Assembly: GCF_026626705.1 (NCBI RefSeq)
Contig: NZ_JAPNKC010000001.1
Location: 3,472,001-3,536,000, forward strand
Direction of reading: 5' to 3'
DNA from: Pyxidicoccus sp. MSG2
GTDB lineage: Bacteria > Myxococcota > Myxococcia > Myxococcales > Myxococcaceae
DNA length: 64,000 nucleotides
This document shows positions 8,400 through 18,177 of the stretch, piece after piece. Numbering within the stretch: position 1 is the first letter of the stretch; every line of letters starts with the position of its first letter. A program made the position numbers and the translations under genes. The notes under the pieces are model-generated. The model saw only the letters and a program-made list of their open reading frames with translations, had not been told where the DNA came from and did not search any database.

Positions 8400-11003
8400 A
8401 TGGCCATCCGCTACGCGCTACCCAACGGGCTCACCGTTGTCTTCGAGGAGCAGCACGCCGCCAAGGTCGCGGCCTTCCAGGTCTGGGTCAAGGCCGGGAG
8501 CGCCGACGAGCGGCCGGACCAGGCCGGCCTGGCGCACCTGCACGAGCACATGCTCTTCAAGGGCACCGAGCGCCGCGGCCCCGGTGAAATCGCCCGGGAC
8601 GTCGAGTCCCACGGCGGCGAAATCAACGCCTGGACCTCCTACGACCAGACGGTCTACCACATCGTCATCGCCAGCCAGTTCGCCCGCACGGGCCTGGACA
8701 TCCTCGGCGACGCCGTGCGCCGCTCCTCCTTCGACGCGGACGAGCTGGCCCGCGAAATCGAGGTGGTGTGCGAGGAAATCAAGCGCAGCCAGGACACGCC
8801 CTCCCGGCGCGCCTCGCGGGACTTGTTCTCCACCGCCTACCAGGTGCACCCCTACAAGCTGCCCGTCATCGGCACCGAGCAGAGCGTGCGAAGCTTCACG
8901 CGGGAGAAGGTGCTGGAGTTCTACCACCGGCACTACACGCCGAAGAACCTGGTGCTCTCCGTGTCGGGCGACTTGCGCGAGTCGGAGCTGCGCGAGTGGG
9001 TGGAGGACATCTTCGGAGGGGACTGGGGCCGCCCGTACGAAGGCGGGGTGAAGCGCACGGACGAGCCGCTTCCCACCGGCCGCCGCGTGCTGCTGCGCCC
9101 GGATGACGTGAAGGAAGCGTGGTTGCACCTGTCCTTCGGTATCCCCCAGGCGGACCACCCGGACACGCCCGCGCTGGACGTACTGGCGATGATTGCCGGC
9201 CAGGGCGACGCGTCCCGGCTGGTGCGCGAGGTGAAGCGCCGCCACAACGTGGCCAACGACGTCCACGCCTTCGCCTACACGCCGAGGGACCCGGGCCTCT
9301 TCTCCGCGTCGCTGACGACGCAGCCGGCACATGCCGCCCGGGCCATTGAAGAGACGGCGCGCGTGCTGGCCACGCTGCGCGTGACGCCCGTGACGGCGGA
9401 GGAACTGGCCACCGCCAAGGCGCTGGTGGAGGCCGAGGCCGTGTACCAGCGTGAGACGGTGCAGGGCGTGGCCCGGAAGATGGGCTTCTACCAGTCCGGC
9501 ATGGGCAGCCTGGAGGCGGAGGCGCGCTACTACGAGGCCGTGCGCGGCCTGACGCCCGAGCACCTGCGCTCGGCGGCGGAGCGCTACCTGCGCTTCGACC
9601 GCGCCGTCGTCACCGGCCTGCTGCCCCAGGGCACGGACTTCACCGAGGCGCAGGTGCACGCGCTGCTCGACAAGGTGGACCGCGAGCCGGCCGCAGCCCC
9701 TCCCGAGCGCAAGGCGCGCAAGGTGCCCGCGGGCGAGCCGACCATGCGCATCGCCAAGGCGTCGGCCTCCGGCCCCAGCGACATCATCGTGGAGAAGCTG
9801 CCCTCGGGCGCGACGCTGGTGGTGCGCGTGGAGCCCGCGGTGCCGCTGTTCGCCATGCGCGCCGCCTTCGCCGGTGGCCTGCGCTACGAGACGCCGGCCG
9901 ACAACGGCATCACCACCCTGCTCACCCGCTGCCTCACGCGCGGCACGCCGTCACATGACGCGGAGGACATCTCCCACCTCATCGACGCGTATGCCGGCAG
10001 CCTGGGCGGCCAGGGCGGGCGCAACTCGGTGAGCCTGCGCGGCGAGTTCCTCTCGCGCCACTTCGAGCCGGCCTTCCGCCTCTTCGCGGACTGCCTCCTC
10101 AACCCGTCCTTCCCCGAGGTCGAAGTCACGCGCGAGCGCACGCTGCTGCTCCAGGACATCCTCACCCGCGAGGACAAGCCGTCCAGCGTGGCCTTCGACC
10201 TCTTCGGCAAGACGATGTACCGCTCGCACCCGTACCGCCTGCCGTCGCAGGGCGAGCAGGCCTCGGTGGAGACGCTGACGCCGGAGAAGCTGCGCGCCTG
10301 GCACGCGGCGCACATGGACCCGTCCCAGCTCACGCTCAGCGTGGTGGGCGACGTGAAGGTGGACGAGGTGCTCGCCCTCGCGCGTGAGTACTTCGGTGCC
10401 TCGCGCGGAAAGGCCGCCCCGCCGCCGAAGGTCGCCGTCGAGCCGCCTCCCGAGTCACCGCGCGAGGAGAAGAAGGTGCTGGCCCGCGCCCAGTCGCATC
10501 TCGTCCTCGGCTTCCCGGGTGCTCGCGTGGGAGAGCCGTGGCGGCACGCGCTGGAGGTCCTGTCCACGGTGCTGTCCGGCCAGGGCGGGCGGCTCTTCGT
10601 GGAACTGCGCGACAAGCGCTCCATGGCCTACAGCGTCAGCTCGTTCGCCATCGAGGGCGTGGACCCGGGCTACTTCGCCGTCTACATGGGCACCAGTCCG
10701 GAGAAGGTGGACGCGGCGCTGGCCGGCATCCGCGCGGAGTTGCAGCGCGTGCGCGACGAGCCCATCCCCGAGGAGGAGCTGGCTCGCGCGAAGCAGCACC
10801 TCATCGGCACGCACGAGATTGGCCTGCAGCGCAACGGTGCCCGCGCGGGGCTGCTGGCCATGGACACCTGCTACGGCCTGGGCCTGGACAACTTCCTCCA
10901 CTACGCGGACCACGTGGCCGCGGTGACGTCGAAGGAGGTCCAGGAGGTGGCGCGCCGGGTCATCGACTTCGACCGCAGCGCGCTCTCCATCGTCGGTCCG
11001 TAA
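8400..11003 (+). CDS. M16 family zinc metallopeptidase, two-domain
   Basis: An 867-residue peptidase made of two M16 units, as in pitrilysin-type clan ME enzymes. The N-terminal unit has the inverted zinc motif H46-x2-E49-H50 (HLHEH), with the third-ligand glutamate expected in the EEI segment around residues 125-126. The C-terminal unit (from about residue 455) lacks HxxEH and should be the inactive partner that closes the chamber. There is no signal peptide in the sequence as read, so it is probably cytoplasmic, although some relatives are secreted. Stop codons of this gene and pilY1 are 3 bp apart in convergent orientation. Substrates cannot be predicted. Confidence 0.93.
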   Translation: MAIRYALPNGLTVVFEEQHAAKVAAFQVWVKAGSADERPDQAGLAHLHEHMLFKGTERRGPGEIARDVESHGGEINAWTSYDQTVYHIVIASQFARTGLDILGDAVRRSSFDADELAREIEVVCEEIKRSQDTPSRRASRDLFSTAYQVHPYKLPVIGTEQSVRSFTREKVLEFYHRHYTPKNLVLSVSGDLRESELREWVEDIFGGDWGRPYEGGVKRTDEPLPTGRRVLLRPDDVKEAWLHLSFGIPQADHPDTPALDVLAMIAGQGDASRLVREVKRRHNVANDVHAFAYTPRDPGLFSASLTTQPAHAARAIEETARVLATLRVTPVTAEELATAKALVEAEAVYQRETVQGVARKMGFYQSGMGSLEAEARYYEAVRGLTPEHLRSAAERYLRFDRAVVTGLLPQGTDFTEAQVHALLDKVDREPAAAPPERKARKVPAGEPTMRIAKASASGPSDIIVEKLPSGATLVVRVEPAVPLFAMRAAFAGGLRYETPADNGITTLLTRCLTRGTPSHDAEDISHLIDAYAGSLGGQGGRNSVSLRGEFLSRHFEPAFRLFADCLLNPSFPEVEVTRERTLLLQDILTREDKPSSVAFDLFGKTMYRSHPYRLPSQGEQASVETLTPEKLRAWHAAHMDPSQLTLSVVGDVKVDEVLALAREYFGASRGKAAPPPKVAVEPPPESPREEKKVLARAQSHLVLGFPGARVGEPWRHALEVLSTVLSGQGGRLFVELRDKRSMAYSVSSFAIEGVDPGYFAVYMGTSPEKVDAALAGIRAELQRVRDEPIPEEELARAKQHLIGTHEIGLQRNGARAGLLAMDTCYGLGLDNFLHYADHVAAVTSKEVQEVARRVIDFDRSALSIVGP

Positions 11004-11006
11004 TCA

Positions 11007-14000
11007 CTACTTGCAGGCGCGCGCGTCCACGTGGCGGCAGACGTGGACGCTGCGCGGCACCTCCACCCAGGAGATGTCCTGGGCGGGGTTGTCGTTCTGC
11101 CGCAGCGTGTCCTGCGTGGGCGACTTGCCCACTCCCATGTCCAGCGTGGTGTAGCGGATGGCACCCGTGCGCGAGAGGGTAATCACGCTGGCCGGCTCGG
11201 CCGGCGGTGACAGCACCTCGCGCGACTTGAAGGGCATGTAGCCCACCAGCTTCCCGTCGTCGTCGAAGAGCTTGAAGCCCTCCGCCTGGTCCGGCCAGCC
11301 GGTGATGATGTCCATCTGCCACGAGCGGCCCACGTCCCCCGCCCCCGCCACCTTGCAGTCTCCGGGCACGGTCAGCGGCGGCATGAAGGACGGCCAGGAG
11401 ACGATGCCGCCGAGGATGCTCGAGCCCGCGGCCGTCTTCTCGTCCAGCCCGCCGTAGCGCACGAACCAGCCGGCGCCCGTGGTGGGCGCGCGCGGCAGCG
11501 CGGCCAGCGCCTCCGGGGTGATGTAGCTCTGCATGTCGCCGCTCGGGAGCCGGCGTGCACGCAGGACATTCGGTGGCACGGTGACGTCGCGCAGCCCGCA
11601 GCCCTGGCCGGTGGGGCACGCATCATCCGTATCCGTCCATCGCTGACCGTCCAGCAACTGCGCGGAGGCCGGGTCCGAGAAGGTGCGAGCACCGCCGTAG
11701 TTGTAGAAGCCCACGTAGGTGTTGCGCGGTACCTGGTTCCGGTCCCCATCACTCAGCCGCAGCTTGCCCTTGCCACCCGAGGCGAGCCGCTGCGTCTCAC
11801 ATTGCCACTGGCTCCCTTGCAGCGTGCACTCGCTGCGCGAGCCCGAGGGCACGCTGTTGTTGGGCGGGAATTTGTAGCTTCCAGAGCCCAGCGCGGCGCC
11901 ATCGCAGTCGATGGACAGCCGCGTCAGCTCCAGCTTCCCAGGCGCGCACACGTTCACCGGCGCGCCCGACGTCACGTCCTGGTTCCGGGTGAGCACACCG
12001 CCGGAGTATTCGAGCTCGTGGGTGCGTGACACGCCGCCCACAGCACCGGCCAGCGTCAGGGAGACGTCGCACTTCATCCGCACGCAGGCCAACAGGTTGT
12101 CGGGGCCGCACGCGTCGCCCTCCGTGTCGCGCAGGTGCTGCCGGTCTCCCGTGCCCAGGTACGTGCGCAGCCAGCCCGTCTCCGGCTGGAGCGTGTTGGA
12201 GGCGATGTTGAAGAACGGCGTCTTCTGGTGGGCGGGCAGCCCCCTGGCAATCTCGAACGTCCGCGCGCCGTGCCAGTTCGTCACGGTGCCGGTGCTGTCG
12301 TCGCCCGGGGCGAAGAGGCGGAACGTCCACACCTGCCCGCCCAGGTCGCCCACCACCACGGTGTCGAAGAAGCCGTCCTGGTCCGCCTTGATGTCCAGCG
12401 CCTTGCCCACGTCCACCAGCGCGGGCGCGGCGGCCACCGGCATCAGCGCGTCCGAGCCGAACGTCCACAGCTTCTGCCCCGTCCACGCGTCCAGCACGTA
12501 CAGGCCGCGCCCCCGGGTGAGGTCCGCGCTGTAGCCGCCATTGAGGAAGACGGCCCAGCGCTCCTCCCAGCCACGCGCCTCACGGAGGCTCTGCAAGCGC
12601 ACCGGGCCGATGGGCGGCGGCTTGGGCGCGAAGTTCATCCACGCCTGGCCCATGCGGGCCGACTCCGGGTCGCACGCCTGGGGGAACATCCAGCGGAACG
12701 GGCCGGCCGCGCCCGCCAGGTTGCCCAGCATTCCGTACGGGTCCGTCACGTCCAGCGCGCTGTAGCGCTGCCCCCCTTCCCGCTCGGTGATGACGGCCAG
12801 GGTGCGGAACTCCCCCGGCTGCTTCACGCCGTCGCCCCGGTTCTTCCCCTCGGAGGCATCCACGTGGTTGTCGTCGAGCCCGTCCACCCAGACCTCGCGC
12901 GCCATGGCCGTGCCGTCCACCAGGTACTCGTGGCCCCGGACGAGCAGCCCCAGCTTGGGCAGCAGGTCCGGAGGGATGAAGGCCCACAACTCCTGGCCGG
13001 TGCCCAGGTCGTAGAGGTCGTCCAGCGCGCTGGCGCGCTCGCGAGCGTCGATGGCCCGCCCCGCGTGCACCGCGTGCAGCATGCCGCCGTTGGAGCCCAC
13101 CAGCAGGAAGCGGTCCCTGCGGCCCTGGGCCTGGAGGTACTGGCCATAGGCGCCGTAGTCGCCCTCGGCCAGGCGCAGCGGCGGCTGCATGGGCGTGGCC
13201 TGGTAGCACGGCTTCGCGGAGTTGCCACCGCCGCACACCGGCTCGGCCGTGGGCGGCGTGCCTTCCTGCACATAGTCCGCGTAGAGCGTGCGCAGGCACT
13301 GCGGGGCGAGGCCGAGGTCACACAGGAAGGGCTCCGCGGGCGGCTCCACCAGGATGGGCGAAGAGTGGAAGATGTCCCCCAGCTTGCAGGAGCGGCTGCT
13401 GTCCCCGGCGCACGGCCGGTCCTCGTCGCGGTCCCTGTCGCCGTCCGCGTCGAAGACGTCCTGGCCCCGGACGAAGGCGACGACGGCGCGGGCGCACTCG
13501 AGCTGCTCCGCCGCGGCGCCCGTCCACACCTTGTCCAGCCGGGTGAAGACGTCCGCGCAGAAGGCGTCACCGCCGGCCAGCAGCAGCGGGCGCAGCTCAT
13601 CCGCGTGCTGCAGGTCGAAGGGCACGGGCGGGTTGTCCTCCTGGTCATAGCGCCCGTTGCCGTCGCGGTCCTTCAGGGTGAAGAGGCAACGGCCGCCCGT
13701 CTCGCTGATGGGCGTGCCGGGGCTGCCAAGCTGCTCGCACGGCGCGGAGGCGCTGCGGCGGCCAAGCGTCTCGCCGAGATTCCAGAAGGGCACCGCCGGG
13801 TCTCCGCCCTCCAGCCGTCCCGCGGCGTTGCGGCGGGCCGTGTTGGCCTTCACCCACTCGCCGGAGACGTTCTCCTCGACGATGTTGTTGCGGGCGAAGG
13901 CCGTGGGCTGCGGCACCTTCCCGGGACCGGGCGTGAAGCCCGCCGGGCGGTCCAGGTAGAAGGAGTCGTCACAGTCGCCGTCGCCGTTGAGGTCCAGCGG

Positions 14001-15905
14001 GTCCCCCTGCTGGGTGCGAGCGCGGGCCGCGTCGCAGCCCTGGGCGAACTCGCCGTAGAAGTAGAAGCGGTAGAGATGGCCCTCGTAGGGCTGGCCCTTG
14101 CGGGGGATGAAGCGCGGCACGTACGCGGAGGTCTGCGCACTGCCGGCCTGCACGCTGGCGACGCTGGCGGAGGAGAACGAGGTGGCCGTCTCGCGCAGGT
14201 CGCCGATGGCCGTCATCAGCGCGTCGCGGAGCTGGGCCGGCGCGTCCGCGCGGTAGAAGTGGCCTCCGCCCGCACGCGCCATGCTGCGAAGCATGGGACT
14301 GTTGTCACCGTAGCCAATCGTGTACGTGCGCACCGACTGCATGCCGTCCAGGTCCCCGCGCAGGTCCGCGTTGGCGAGGAAGAAGGCGACGTCGTCCATG
14401 AAGTTGCGGTTACGCGCGTCGCCGCCCTTGGGGCCGCTGTCGTCGTCGTCCTTCCCGTCGCCGTCGGTGTCGATGAAGTAGTCGCAGTCCTCCTTCGTCA
14501 CGCCGTACAGGTCGCAGTAGTTCACCCCGCCCGGGTCCTGCTTGTTGGTGGGATTGAAGGTCAGCGGCGTGCCGTCCGGGTGCTTCGCGCCCGCGCCCAC
14601 CAGCAGATTCAGCATCCTGGCGACGGGCACGGTGTTGTCGTTGTCCGGGCGGCCATCGGACAGGACGATGACGGCGCTGGCCTGGCACGCGGCGCACACG
14701 GACTTCTGGTCACCCGGGCCCTCCAGCGGCAGCGGGTCCGCGTAGTCGCCGCCCAGGTGGGTGAAGTCGAATTCCTTGCGCGCCCACGTCTTGCCTCCTC
14801 CGGCCTCGTCGCCGCGCGTGCCGCGGGGCTCACCGGGGTAGCCATTCTCGGCGTCCACCGGGTTGGTGAACCACTTCGCCCAGACGTTGTCCTGCCGCTG
14901 CGAGGAGAAGTACGCCCCGAGGCTGTAGAGGGACTCGCCGATGGAGCGCTCACTGTTGATGAACTCCACGGCGTTGACGGCATTCACGAGCCCGGAGCGC
15001 TGCAGGTCATCCTCGGAGAAGAGGGGCCACGACTTGTCGCACGTCGGGCGCACGGGCCGCAGGAGCCACGCGGGGTCGAAGAGGTCATCACTGTGGCTGA
15101 AGGTCGCCACGCCCATGCGCAAGTCGGGCACGGTGTTGACGACGTCCTTCAGCACCTTGCGCGCGATGACGAACTTGGGCGGCCGCACGTTCAGCACGCG
15201 GCCACTGAGCACCCAGCGGCGGCGGTCTCCGCCGTCCTTGTCGCCGCGATACCAGCCCACGGTGCGCAGGCACGCCGCGCAGGCCGCACGCTTCGCGGCG
15301 TCGCCGGGCCAGAGTCCGCAGGCGCCCTCGGGCTGGGTGAGGCCCCGGGTGCCCTTGAAGTCGCGCAGGACGGTGTACTGCTGCGTCGAGTCACCGGCGG
15401 TGTCTCCGTTGCCCAGCTTCTGCAGCGGCAGCCGCGTGCCATAGGAGAGGTAGTACTGGTCCGGGTCGAAGAAGCCACGCCCACCGCCCAGCGTCGCGTC
15501 CGGGTCGAACACGCGCGAGCCGTTGAGGCGAGGGTCGGAGGACTGGAGGTCGAACCAGGCCATGCCCGCGCGCAGCGTCGGGTCATCGCATCCGGTGACG
15601 GTGGGAACGGACTCCGGCAGCGACTCGTGGAAGTCCTGCATGGAGGCGTTGTTGCCGAGCAGGAAGATGGCGGCGGGCGGACGCGTCCGGGCCTCGAAGA
15701 AGTCCTTGTCCGCGCCGGAGGGGGCCTGGAGCATCGCGTCCCCCATGGCCACGGGGCCCGTGCAGCACGCGGCGAGCGGCGGAGGTGTCAGGGCGCCGGA
15801 GACGGCGAGCCCGGCGGTGAGGAGGACGGCGGCCCCGGCCACGGCGCCCACGAGGGCGGTGCGGCGGCGCGGGAGAGGACGACGGAACATGGAGGACAGG
15901 CGCAT
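11007..15905 (-). CDS. pilY1: PilY1-like type IV pilus tip adhesin/priming protein
   Basis: A 1632-residue exported protein with an N-terminal basic/hydrophobic segment (about residues 10-40). The first half resembles a von Willebrand A fold (FLLGNNASMQDF, later SAVIVLSDGRPDND), but the metal site is degenerate (NNASM rather than DxSxS). The second half carries PilC/PilY1 beta-propeller signatures: GDIFHSSPILV, FLLVGSNGGMLHAV and GQELWAFIPPDLLPKL. Several Asp-rich loops of calcium-binding type are present (DTDGDGKDDDD, DLNGDGDCDD, DADGDRDRDED). PilY1 sits at the pilus tip and, with minor pilins, primes pilus assembly. It is last in the cluster, 32 bp after pilX. Myxococcus xanthus has three such clusters; I cannot tell which this one matches. 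Confidence 0.93.
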   Translation of the reverse strand: MRLSSMFRRPLPRRRTALVGAVAGAAVLLTAGLAVSGALTPPPLAACCTGPVAMGDAMLQAPSGADKDFFEARTRPPAAIFLLGNNASMQDFHESLPESVPTVTGCDDPTLRAGMAWFDLQSSDPRLNGSRVFDPDATLGGGRGFFDPDQYYLSYGTRLPLQKLGNGDTAGDSTQQYTVLRDFKGTRGLTQPEGACGLWPGDAAKRAACAACLRTVGWYRGDKDGGDRRRWVLSGRVLNVRPPKFVIARKVLKDVVNTVPDLRMGVATFSHSDDLFDPAWLLRPVRPTCDKSWPLFSEDDLQRSGLVNAVNAVEFINSERSIGESLYSLGAYFSSQRQDNVWAKWFTNPVDAENGYPGEPRGTRGDEAGGGKTWARKEFDFTHLGGDYADPLPLEGPGDQKSVCAACQASAVIVLSDGRPDNDNTVPVARMLNLLVGAGAKHPDGTPLTFNPTNKQDPGGVNYCDLYGVTKEDCDYFIDTDGDGKDDDDSGPKGGDARNRNFMDDVAFFLANADLRGDLDGMQSVRTYTIGYGDNSPMLRSMARAGGGHFYRADAPAQLRDALMTAIGDLRETATSFSSASVASVQAGSAQTSAYVPRFIPRKGQPYEGHLYRFYFYGEFAQGCDAARARTQQGDPLDLNGDGDCDDSFYLDRPAGFTPGPGKVPQPTAFARNNIVEENVSGEWVKANTARRNAAGRLEGGDPAVPFWNLGETLGRRSASAPCEQLGSPGTPISETGGRCLFTLKDRDGNGRYDQEDNPPVPFDLQHADELRPLLLAGGDAFCADVFTRLDKVWTGAAAEQLECARAVVAFVRGQDVFDADGDRDRDEDRPCAGDSSRSCKLGDIFHSSPILVEPPAEPFLCDLGLAPQCLRTLYADYVQEGTPPTAEPVCGGGNSAKPCYQATPMQPPLRLAEGDYGAYGQYLQAQGRRDRFLLVGSNGGMLHAVHAGRAIDARERASALDDLYDLGTGQELWAFIPPDLLPKLGLLVRGHEYLVDGTAMAREVWVDGLDDNHVDASEGKNRGDGVKQPGEFRTLAVITEREGGQRYSALDVTDPYGMLGNLAGAAGPFRWMFPQACDPESARMGQAWMNFAPKPPPIGPVRLQSLREARGWEERWAVFLNGGYSADLTRGRGLYVLDAWTGQKLWTFGSDALMPVAAAPALVDVGKALDIKADQDGFFDTVVVGDLGGQVWTFRLFAPGDDSTGTVTNWHGARTFEIARGLPAHQKTPFFNIASNTLQPETGWLRTYLGTGDRQHLRDTEGDACGPDNLLACVRMKCDVSLTLAGAVGGVSRTHELEYSGGVLTRNQDVTSGAPVNVCAPGKLELTRLSIDCDGAALGSGSYKFPPNNSVPSGSRSECTLQGSQWQCETQRLASGGKGKLRLSDGDRNQVPRNTYVGFYNYGGARTFSDPASAQLLDGQRWTDTDDACPTGQGCGLRDVTVPPNVLRARRLPSGDMQSYITPEALAALPRAPTTGAGWFVRYGGLDEKTAAGSSILGGIVSWPSFMPPLTVPGDCKVAGAGDVGRSWQMDIITGWPDQAEGFKLFDDDGKLVGYMPFKSREVLSPPAEPASVITLSRTGAIRYTTLDMGVGKSPTQDTLRQNDNPAQDISWVEVPRSVHVCRHVDARACK

Positions 15906-15937
15906 GGGGGCGCTCCTGTGTGGGGAAGGAATGGGAG

Positions 15938-16453
15938 CTACAGGCCGAAGCGGAGGGTGAACTCGACCTCGCTCTCCGCGCCTCGGGCGTCCAGGCAGTG
16001 GACGATGACCTGGTAGGTCTGCCCGCCGAGGCCAGAGGCGGGAGCGACGACATTGGTGAGGTCTCTCGCGCTGGAGCGGCGGCCGTGCGTCACCTGCGGC
16101 ACCAGTCGCACGCCGCTGACGGTGGGCACTTCGCCCACGTGCCCGCTGCGGATGCAGCGCGCGTCGTCACCGGACACGCTGCCGTTGCACCCGGGCAGGC
16201 CCGCCAGGTCCAGGCGCTGGTCCGTGGGTGTGAGCTGCGTGGGTGAGTTTCCGATGAGCCGGAAGCGCGACAAGAGGTACTGGCGGCCAGCGTCGGCGCA
16301 GGCCACCAGTTCCTCGCTGGAGCGGAAGCTGCTGGCCGCGCCGCGCTCGGCGCCGGAGAAGCCGATGGCGGCCATGGCCAGCACCGTCACCACGGCGAGC
16401 AGGATGACGACCAACAACAACACCGAGCCCCGGGGAGAGGACGTGCGCTTCAT
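15938..16453 (-). CDS. pilX: Minor pilin PilX-like
   Basis: A 171-residue protein with a short basic leader and a prepilin-type hydrophobic helix (RGSVLLLVVILLAVVTVLAM, from about residue 8). The GSxLL form, without FTLIE, and the position just before pilY1 are typical of PilX. A predicted periplasmic domain of about 130 residues with several cysteines follows. PilX belongs to the minor-pilin complex that, together with PilY1, initiates type IVa pilus assembly. It starts 3 bp after the pilW stop codon. Assignment rests on gene order and the leader, since minor pilin bodies are poorly conserved. Confidence 0.85.
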   Translation of the reverse strand: MKRTSSPRGSVLLLVVILLAVVTVLAMAAIGFSGAERGAASSFRSSEELVACADAGRQYLLSRFRLIGNSPTQLTPTDQRLDLAGLPGCNGSVSGDDARCIRSGHVGEVPTVSGVRLVPQVTHGRRSSARDLTNVVAPASGLGGQTYQVIVHCLDARGAESEVEFTLRFGL

Positions 16454-16456
16454 GGT

Positions 16457-17575
16457 TCAGCCTCCAGCACAGAGGAGCCCGTCGGCGGGCATGCGGCCCG
16501 TGCATGCGCCGGGCGTGGTGGTGTCCTGGGAGTAGGCCGGCAGCGGCATCTCCGTGGAGCGCAGGTTGCGGGGCACGAGCGTCGTCTCGTAGAGGAAGCG
16601 CCGGAAGCCGGCCGGCGCGGGCAACGCCGTCTCTCCGGCCATGGCGGGGATGCGGGCCTCCATCCCCGCCTCGCGCAGCACGGAGTCCGCCAGCGAGGCG
16701 CGTGCCACCAGACGCAGGCGCACGGCGCGCACGTTGGCCGGGTTGTCGTTGCGGCGCAGCGGCGAGCCCGCCGGCGTCTCGTAATCGGGTGGCGGATGGG
16801 CCACGTCCCACCGGGGCACGAAGGCGTCGCCGTTCTCCCGCAGGAAGGTGACGCGCAGGGCCTCGATGCCCTCGGCCACCGGCTCGCCCACCGCGTCCGG
16901 CCGCGCGCCCAGTCCGTGCGCGCGGAACAGGTAGGGCCGGGGCGGCGTGCCCGGAAGGCCGTCGTCGTCCACCAGCCGCACCGAGTAGTCGTGCACGTCC
17001 ACCTTGAAGACGCGGGCGGGCAGCCCCGCCGCGCCGTCGAAGCAGGGCTCGTCGAACACCGTGCCCAGGTCGGGGAAGGTCCCCGTCGCGGGGTCCAGCG
17101 GCAGCACGGTGGGGCCATTCGACGCGGCCACGTCCTCGGACAGCCGGCCATAGCCCCAGCGCATGGCCCCGGGACAGACGACCTGGAGCACCTGCCCCCG
17201 CCGCAGCGACACGGGCAGCGACGCCACGCTGATGCTCCCGGCGGAAGCGCCTCCCTGCTCCGCGACGGCGGCGCTGAACATCAAGTCCCGCGAGCGCACC
17301 ACCAGCCGGTCCGACGCGTTGGGCCCCGAGCCCGCCCAGTCGTCCGGCAGGCCGAAGGCATACGCGGGCTCCAGGCCGTAGCCCGCCATGCGGAGCTGCC
17401 GCGTCAAATCATGCAGCGCCTGGCGCATGCCGGCCTGCCCACCCCGGATGCCTTCCTGCGTGTAGACGCCCCGGGCGAAGGCGATGAAGGCCGCCGCCAC
17501 CGCGAGCACGGTGAGCATGGCCACCGTGGTGCCAATCAACATCTCAATCAACGTGAAGCCCCGCCGAGCGCGCAT
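16457..17575 (-). CDS. pilW: Minor pilin PilW-like
   Basis: A 372-residue prepilin. The leader MRARRG is followed by FTLIEMLIGTTVAMLTVLAV, the class III signal in which the prepilin peptidase cuts after Gly and the conserved Glu5 is present. The long body is typical of PilW, the largest minor pilin. A cysteine pair near the C-terminus (ACTGRMPADGLLC) resembles the disulfide loop of pilins. Its ATG overlaps the pilV stop by one base (TGATG). It is part of the fimU-pilV-pilW-pilX-pilY1 unit. Confidence 0.88.
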   Translation of the reverse strand: MRARRGFTLIEMLIGTTVAMLTVLAVAAAFIAFARGVYTQEGIRGGQAGMRQALHDLTRQLRMAGYGLEPAYAFGLPDDWAGSGPNASDRLVVRSRDLMFSAAVAEQGGASAGSISVASLPVSLRRGQVLQVVCPGAMRWGYGRLSEDVAASNGPTVLPLDPATGTFPDLGTVFDEPCFDGAAGLPARVFKVDVHDYSVRLVDDDGLPGTPPRPYLFRAHGLGARPDAVGEPVAEGIEALRVTFLRENGDAFVPRWDVAHPPPDYETPAGSPLRRNDNPANVRAVRLRLVARASLADSVLREAGMEARIPAMAGETALPAPAGFRRFLYETTLVPRNLRSTEMPLPAYSQDTTTPGACTGRMPADGLLCAGG

Positions 17576-18177
17576 CACCGCCCCCCGCCGATTCCCGTGA
17601 GCGACACCGGGTTGAACTTGATGACCTGGCTGGTGACGCGGCGGACGGTGCGGCCGTCGTTCCACGTCACCAGCACCCACACCACCTTGCGCGCACCGGA
17701 GTGCGCCTGCGCCGCCGGCACCGGCTGCCCTTCCGCGTCCACCTCGGTGACGACGAAGTAGCGCCGGTAGCGGTCCCACTGGCCGGCGCCCACGGGGAAG
17801 TCCGACTCCGGCAGCCCGTGCCACGGCTGGGAGTGGAGCCGCGCCTCGCCATGGAGGCAGGCGACGTAGGCGGCATGTCCGGGAGCCGCCGCGTCCAACA
17901 GCAGGCCGGCCGCGTCGGTGGGGTCCTCCGCGCACGGCGAGCCCGAGGGCACCAGCCGCGCGTCGTCGTACCCCCAGAGCTGCACCTGCGCCACCAGGTC
18001 CGTGGCCACGGCCACCGCATGCACGTGGCGGCGGGCGGCGGCGGTGGAGGTGCGCGCCTGGATGATGGCGCCGAGCAGGCCCGTCATCCCCAGCATGAAG
18101 ACGATGGAGGCAATCATCGCCTCGATGAGCGTGAAGCCGGCGCTCCGGCGTGAGGGCTTGCGAGTCATGGCAGTCAC
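17575..18177 (-). CDS. pilV: Minor pilin PilV-like
   Basis: A 200-residue prepilin with AGFTLIEAMIASIVFMLGMT as processing site and membrane helix (from about residue 13). The short second half ends in IKFNPVSL. PilV proteins are minor pilins of the type IVa priming complex. The GTG at 18177 overlaps the fimU TGA (GTGA); an ATG three codons downstream (18168) is an alternative start. The tight overlap on both sides argues for coupled translation. Confidence 0.87.
   Translation of the reverse strand: MTAMTRKPSRRSAGFTLIEAMIASIVFMLGMTGLLGAIIQARTSTAAARRHVHAVAVATDLVAQVQLWGYDDARLVPSGSPCAEDPTDAAGLLLDAAAPGHAAYVACLHGEARLHSQPWHGLPESDFPVGAGQWDRYRRYFVVTEVDAEGQPVPAAQAHSGARKVVWVLVTWNDGRTVRRVTSQVIKFNPVSLTGIGGGR

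Noticed and set aside
12135..16016. A 1293-residue open frame on the plus strand opposite pilY1
   Set aside because: In 70% GC DNA, stop codons are rare in the frame antisense to a real gene. The product is Arg/Ala/His/Val-rich without domains, while the minus strand encodes an evident PilY1.
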